64,000 bases of DNA from Clostridiales bacterium (lineage in GTDB: Bacteria > Bacillota > Clostridia > Christensenellales > Pumilibacteraceae). Below, one piece after another: positions 59,867 to 64,000 of this stretch; the stretch's first letter is position 1, and every line of letters begins with the position of its first letter. The position numbers and the translations under genes are program-made. The notes below the pieces were generated by a model. That model had not been told where the DNA came from. It worked only from the letters and a program-made list of their open reading frames with translations, and ran no database searches. The stretch spans positions 62,001 to 126,000 of the forward strand of contig JAFLVD010000001.1 in NCBI GenBank assembly GCA_022508485.1. The letters are read 5' to 3'.

Positions 59867-60223
59867 TTAAAGCTTCGTTACCCACAAACCGTGGAGAGTG
59901 CAGTACTCGTACGCCGCTTCAGCCTTTTCGCCGTCGCATAAAGCAAAGCAAGCCGCCGGCTTATCGGTGCAAGCGAGCTTACGGACGTGCGCACCGTAAT
60001 TGGTTTTAAGCACGATATAAGAAATAAAATGCTCTTCCGTCATGGGGTGAGCGACCGAACCAACGTCCACGCAAACGGTGTTGCCGTTTACTTTAACTAC
60101 GGGAACGTGCTTTTCGAGCGCGGCGTCGGTATCGTTTTCTTTAAGAAGGACAAATCCTTCCGCCTCGCAGCCGCAAAGGTCGAGGCGAAGATCGCCCGAC
60201 TTTTTATTGACGTATAATTTCAT
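59867..60223 (-). CDS. Superoxide reductase (desulfoferrodoxin family)
   Basis: EKHVPVVKVNGNTVCVDVGSVAHPMTEEHFISYI....YEYCTLHGLW: SOR iron-site residues. Confidence 0.9.
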   Translation of the reverse strand: MKLYVNKKSGDLRLDLCGCEAEGFVLLKENDTDAALEKHVPVVKVNGNTVCVDVGSVAHPMTEEHFISYIVLKTNYGAHVRKLACTDKPAACFALCDGEKAEAAYEYCTLHGLWVTKL

Positions 60224-60315
60224 GATAATTCTCCTTGACAATTATTTTTTTCGCATTGTGCAATTAACTACAAAATAACATAATCGGATGAAAATGTCAA
60301 TCGGTATTTAGCCGT

Positions 60316-61518
60316 TTACGAAATACCGAGAAAGTCGAGACATTTTTCAAGCGCTATTATACCGTGCTCTATTGTAAGTCCGCCTTGGATATACGCAACG
60401 TAAGGCGGACGAATGGGTCCGTCGCACGACAATTCTATGGACGAGCCTTGTACGAACGCGCCTGCCGCCATAATAACTTGGTCGTCGTAGCCGGGCATAT
60501 CCCACGGCTCGGGCGTTACGAAGCTGTCGACCGGCGACGCGCTCTGAACGGCCTTGCAAAACTTTATAAGCGCTTCCTTATCCCCAAACTTAATAGAGCA
60601 AATTATATCGTCGTAGCACTCGCCCGTTTTCGGCATTGTCTCATAGCCGAGCGAACCGAATACCTCGGAAAACAGCATTGCCGTTTTTATCGCTTGCGCG
60701 GTCGTGTGCGGCGATAGGAACAATCCCTCGTAAAACAGTCTGTAATCGCCCGAATACGAGCCTACTTCCCTTCCTATTGACGGCGAAGTAAGCCTTCCTT
60801 CTATTTGCAAAATCGCTTGCTTGCTTCCGACGATATAGCCGCCGGTCGGGGCAATGCCGCCTCCCGGGTTTTTTATTAAAGAGCCGACAAGCGCGTCCGC
60901 CTTAGGTTCCGCGCTCTCGGTAAACTCGCCGTAGCAGTTATCTACAAGAACATAAGCGCCCGAAGCCTTTGCCAATTCGTATATCCCGTTTATCGTCTCG
61001 ACGGAAAGTGCTGGACGCATATCGTAACCGCGCGAGCGCTGAACTGCGACAACGGCCGGCTTATGCTTTTTTATTTCCGATTTTATCGAATCCATGTCCG
61101 GCTTTCCGTTTTTAAGCGGAACAATAACAGTATTTACGTTAAAATCTTTAAGCGAGCCGATATTTTCACCGAAAATTACGTCGTTTAAGGTATCGTACGG
61201 CGTGCCGGTGGCGCATAACAGAGTCTGTCCGGGGCGAAGCAGCCCGAAAAGCGCAATCGTGAGCGCATGCGTTCCAGAGGCGATTAAGGGCGACACAATA
61301 CCGTCCTCGCAGCCGAAAACGGTTGCGTACAGCTTATTAAGGGTATCTCTTGCCACGTCGTCGTAACCGTAGCCCGTGGTAGGCGCAAAGTGCCGAAGCG
61401 CGATACGGTGTTTATTAAACGCGTCCAAAACCCTGCGCTCGTTATTCAGCGCGATTTCGTCTACCTTTTTGAATTGTTTTTGCAGCGATTTTATCGCGTT
61501 TTCTATAAGTCTGTGCAT
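60316..61518 (-). CDS. Methionine gamma-lyase family protein (PLP-dependent, 'aluminium resistance' family)
   Basis: TTGYGYDDVARDTLNKLYATVFGCEDGIVSPLIASGTHALTIALFGLLRPG; IKNPGGGIAPTGGYIVG. Confidence 0.9.
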   Translation of the reverse strand: MHRLIENAIKSLQKQFKKVDEIALNNERRVLDAFNKHRIALRHFAPTTGYGYDDVARDTLNKLYATVFGCEDGIVSPLIASGTHALTIALFGLLRPGQTLLCATGTPYDTLNDVIFGENIGSLKDFNVNTVIVPLKNGKPDMDSIKSEIKKHKPAVVAVQRSRGYDMRPALSVETINGIYELAKASGAYVLVDNCYGEFTESAEPKADALVGSLIKNPGGGIAPTGGYIVGSKQAILQIEGRLTSPSIGREVGSYSGDYRLFYEGLFLSPHTTAQAIKTAMLFSEVFGSLGYETMPKTGECYDDIICSIKFGDKEALIKFCKAVQSASPVDSFVTPEPWDMPGYDDQVIMAAGAFVQGSSIELSCDGPIRPPYVAYIQGGLTIEHGIIALEKCLDFLGIS

Positions 61519-61519
61519 G

Positions 61520-62431
61520 TTATTTCCTCAAAAAAACACTCACGGTCTGTTCGATTTTTTCCGTGTCCCGAGCGTCGATAAACACTTTGTCGAGTTTCAT
61601 ATTGTTAAAATAAGTTATCTGCCTCTTGGCGTAATTACGCGTTTTTTGTGAAACCAAAGACAATAGATCGTCGTACGGCATATCGGGATTTTCTACAATC
61701 TGCTTATAACCGAGCGCCTGCATCGAACCACAGTCGACGTAGCGCGTCAGCCCTTTAACTTCGTCTATAAGCCCTTTTTCGAACATTTTTTTTACACGCG
61801 CGTTTATCCTTTCGTATAAAAGTTCTCGCGGCAGCGTTACGACAACGGTGAGTGCGTCGAACGGCGGAGACGACTTTGAAGAAATAACGGATTTTGGCGC
61901 GCCCGTTAAATAAAAAATCTCGAGGGCGCGAACGGTGCGCTTAACGTCGTTACACGATATTTTTTCGGCGGCGGCTTTATCGACAATACGTAGCATATTA
62001 TGTAATGTTTTGCCGCCTAAAAAATGCCCGGCGGTTTTAAGCGCCGCTCTAACCGAGTCGTTTTTTGGCGTCCCTGCAAAATCGCAGCCCGAAAGCAACG
62101 AATAAACGTACATACCCGTTCCGCCGACGAGTATGGGAAGCTTTCCCGAGCGCGCCGTTTCTGTTACGGCGACCTTAGCAAGCTCGACGTACTCGCCCAC
62201 TGAAAAGTCCTTATCTCCGTCCGCAACGTCGATAAGCTTGTGAGTAATTCCGCGGCACTCTTCTTTTGTAAGCTTACCTGTGCCTATATCGAAGCCGCGG
62301 TAAATCTGCATGGAATCGGCGCCGATAAGCTCGCCGTTAAACTTTTCGGCAAGATTAAGCGCGATTTCAGACTTTCCGACGGCGGTACAACCTACTATAG
62401 CGACCGTTTTTATACGATTCGCTTGAACCAC
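61520..62431 (-). CDS. miaA: tRNA dimethylallyltransferase
   Basis: VAIVGCTAVGKSEIALNLAEKFNGELIGADSMQIYRGFDIGTGKLT. Confidence 0.96.
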   Translation of the reverse strand: MVQANRIKTVAIVGCTAVGKSEIALNLAEKFNGELIGADSMQIYRGFDIGTGKLTKEECRGITHKLIDVADGDKDFSVGEYVELAKVAVTETARSGKLPILVGGTGMYVYSLLSGCDFAGTPKNDSVRAALKTAGHFLGGKTLHNMLRIVDKAAAEKISCNDVKRTVRALEIFYLTGAPKSVISSKSSPPFDALTVVVTLPRELLYERINARVKKMFEKGLIDEVKGLTRYVDCGSMQALGYKQIVENPDMPYDDLLSLVSQKTRNYAKRQITYFNNMKLDKVFIDARDTEKIEQTVSVFLRK

Positions 62432-64000
62432 TTTTCAATCTCCTTTTGAGAAAAGCATACGGCAATCGGTCTGCCGTGCGGACAAAACATGGCAATATTT
62501 CTCGCGGTCATCTCGGCAAGTAGCGCGTCGATCTCGGATTTATTCAGGTCGTCGATTTCGCCCTTGACGGCGGCCTTACACGCCGCCTGCATAAGCCGTT
62601 CGCGAAGCACCATAGGGCTTTTTTCGCGCGACGATATTGTAAGCAGGTCGGACACGAACGACTGTAAGTCAATCCCCACACACTCGAGAGGAACGGACGA
62701 TAACGCAAAAGTATTATCGCCGAAAGGCGAAAGCGAAAATCCGCAGTCCTCTATCAATTCCAAGTTGTCCGTTATAGTTTCCGCGTCGCTCGGCGACACG
62801 TCAAATACGAAGGGAACTATTAACGGCTGCGTTTTAAGCCGCTTGCTTTCGTACTCCGCCAGCAATCTGTCGTACAAAAGCTTTTCGTGTGCGGCGTGCT
62901 GATCGACAAAATAGCACTTGTCGCCCGATTCGAGTATCAAATACGTATTGAATAATTTTCCTACATATTTACATTCGGCGGCCGCAAAATGCTCTTTTTG
63001 CGAGTAGTCGACGACAGTTTCGTATACGTCTGCATATTTATCGGCAGTCGGCGGCGGATCGGGATTGGGATTATAGGTTGATTGCGGCTCTTCTCGCCGC
63101 GCGATAGTATCGTCCGAACTTGAAGAAGGCTGTCTCGGTATAATATCGAAGAACGAGCCGAGCGTATGACTTCTCGTAAATTCGGGTTCGGGTGAAGGCG
63201 CGTCTATATGAAAATCCTCGTCGGTAAGACGCTTCGCTTCGGTAAGGCGCGGCATAACCGCGTTTTTAATGGCGCGCGCGACAATGGACTTAATCTTTAC
63301 CGTGTCAGCAAACTTAACCTGCATTTTACTCGGATGAACGTTTACGTCCACCATATCGAACGGCATTTCGATATGAAGTACGAAAAGCGGATATTGCCGT
63401 TTCATAAGATACGGCATGTATACGGACAGCGCCGCATAGCAAATGTCCGAGCTTTCCACATACCTACCGTTAATAATTATGTTTTGATAATTGCGCGACG
63501 GCTTGGTAAACGTGGGAACGCACGTATACCCTACTATTTTAACGGGCGGTTCGTCAAGCTCGACTTTAAGCGTATTTTTAAGTACGGTATCACCGTAAAC
63601 GGCAAAAACTGCGCTTTGGAGTCCCTCGCCCGACGACGAAAAGTGTTTTGTTTCGCTCTCGAACTTGAAAACGATATTGGGATTTGCGAGGACGAGATGC
63701 TCTATAAGAGTAAAAATCTTAGTTTCTTCACGCGACGGCTTTGCCAAAAACTTTTTGCGCGCCGGAATTCTTTCGAACAGCTTTTCGACGGTAACGGTGG
63801 TACCGAGCTTTGCGCCGCATTCCTCGTGAGAGGAAAGCTTTCCGCCCACGTATGATACCTTTCCGCCCATTTCTGCCTCCGCGGTTCTCGAAACCATAGT
63901 AACGTCGGCAACGGCCGCGATGCTGGGAAGCGCCTCGCCTCTAAACCCGAGCGTGCCTATCGTGTCGAGATCCTCGATTTTTTTAATCTTGCTTGTGGCG
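62410..64000 (-). CDS. mutL: DNA mismatch repair protein MutL (5' end beyond window)
   Basis: Reverse strand from the window end reads ATSKIKKIEDLDTIGTLGFRGEALPSIAAVADVTMVSRT...; C-terminal ACKAAVKGEIDDLNKSEIDALL...CPHGRPIAV. Confidence 0.96.
   Translation of the reverse strand, partial: ATSKIKKIEDLDTIGTLGFRGEALPSIAAVADVTMVSRTAEAEMGGKVSYVGGKLSSHEECGAKLGTTVTVEKLFERIPARKKFLAKPSREETKIFTLIEHLVLANPNIVFKFESETKHFSSSGEGLQSAVFAVYGDTVLKNTLKVELDEPPVKIVGYTCVPTFTKPSRNYQNIIINGRYVESSDICYAALSVYMPYLMKRQYPLFVLHIEMPFDMVDVNVHPSKMQVKFADTVKIKSIVARAIKNAVMPRLTEAKRLTDEDFHIDAPSPEPEFTRSHTLGSFFDIIPRQPSSSSDDTIARREEPQSTYNPNPDPPPTADKYADVYETVVDYSQKEHFAAAECKYVGKLFNTYLILESGDKCYFVDQHAAHEKLLYDRLLAEYESKRLKTQPLIVPFVFDVSPSDAETITDNLELIEDCGFSLSPFGDNTFALSSVPLECVGIDLQSFVSDLLTISSREKSPMVLRERLMQAACKAAVKGEIDDLNKSEIDALLAEMTARNIAMFCPHGRPIAVCFSQKEIEKWFKRIV

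Overview
The window is a chromosomal segment from a spore-forming Clostridia-like bacterium, judged by gene content and order. It runs from the 3' end of rny through a GH3 enzyme and an Ig-like lipoprotein to spoIIAA-spoIIAB-sigF-spoVAC-spoVAD-spoVAE. After that come a NusG paralog, yunB, a T-box-regulated pheST, a U32 peptidase, mutS2, tmcAL, pta, prmA-rsmE-mtaB, a class A PBP, a thiI/cysteine desulfurase/two-component operon, a HIT protein, enolase, superoxide reductase, a methionine gamma-lyase family protein, miaA and a partial mutL. The central observation is that spoVAD is split in two. The N-terminal part (8366-9031) ends ...NNMGAAMAP and the C-terminal part (33780-34181) begins AAMDTMFTLL.... 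They are separated by a 24,748-bp insertion (about 9031-33778). The insertion carries a large serine recombinase at its right end and, as cargo, a beta-1,4-galactan/galactose utilisation locus: AraC regulator, Ig-like lipoprotein, two GH53 galactanases, sugar ABC transporter, GH42, galT-galK-galE-galM. Joining the ends at the shared GCnCCCG core restores a full-length in-frame SpoVAD (MAP|AAMDT). The ends have attP/attB-like dyad symmetry centred on the same CC dinucleotide. Joining them the other way, as an excised circle, gives an exact consensus sigma-A promoter across the junction: TTGACA-17 bp-TGTTATAAT. This looks like a skin-like reversible intervening element in a forespore germination gene, carrying a complete sugar-utilisation pathway and a circle-only promoter. 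All calls come from reading the sequence; no database searches were run.
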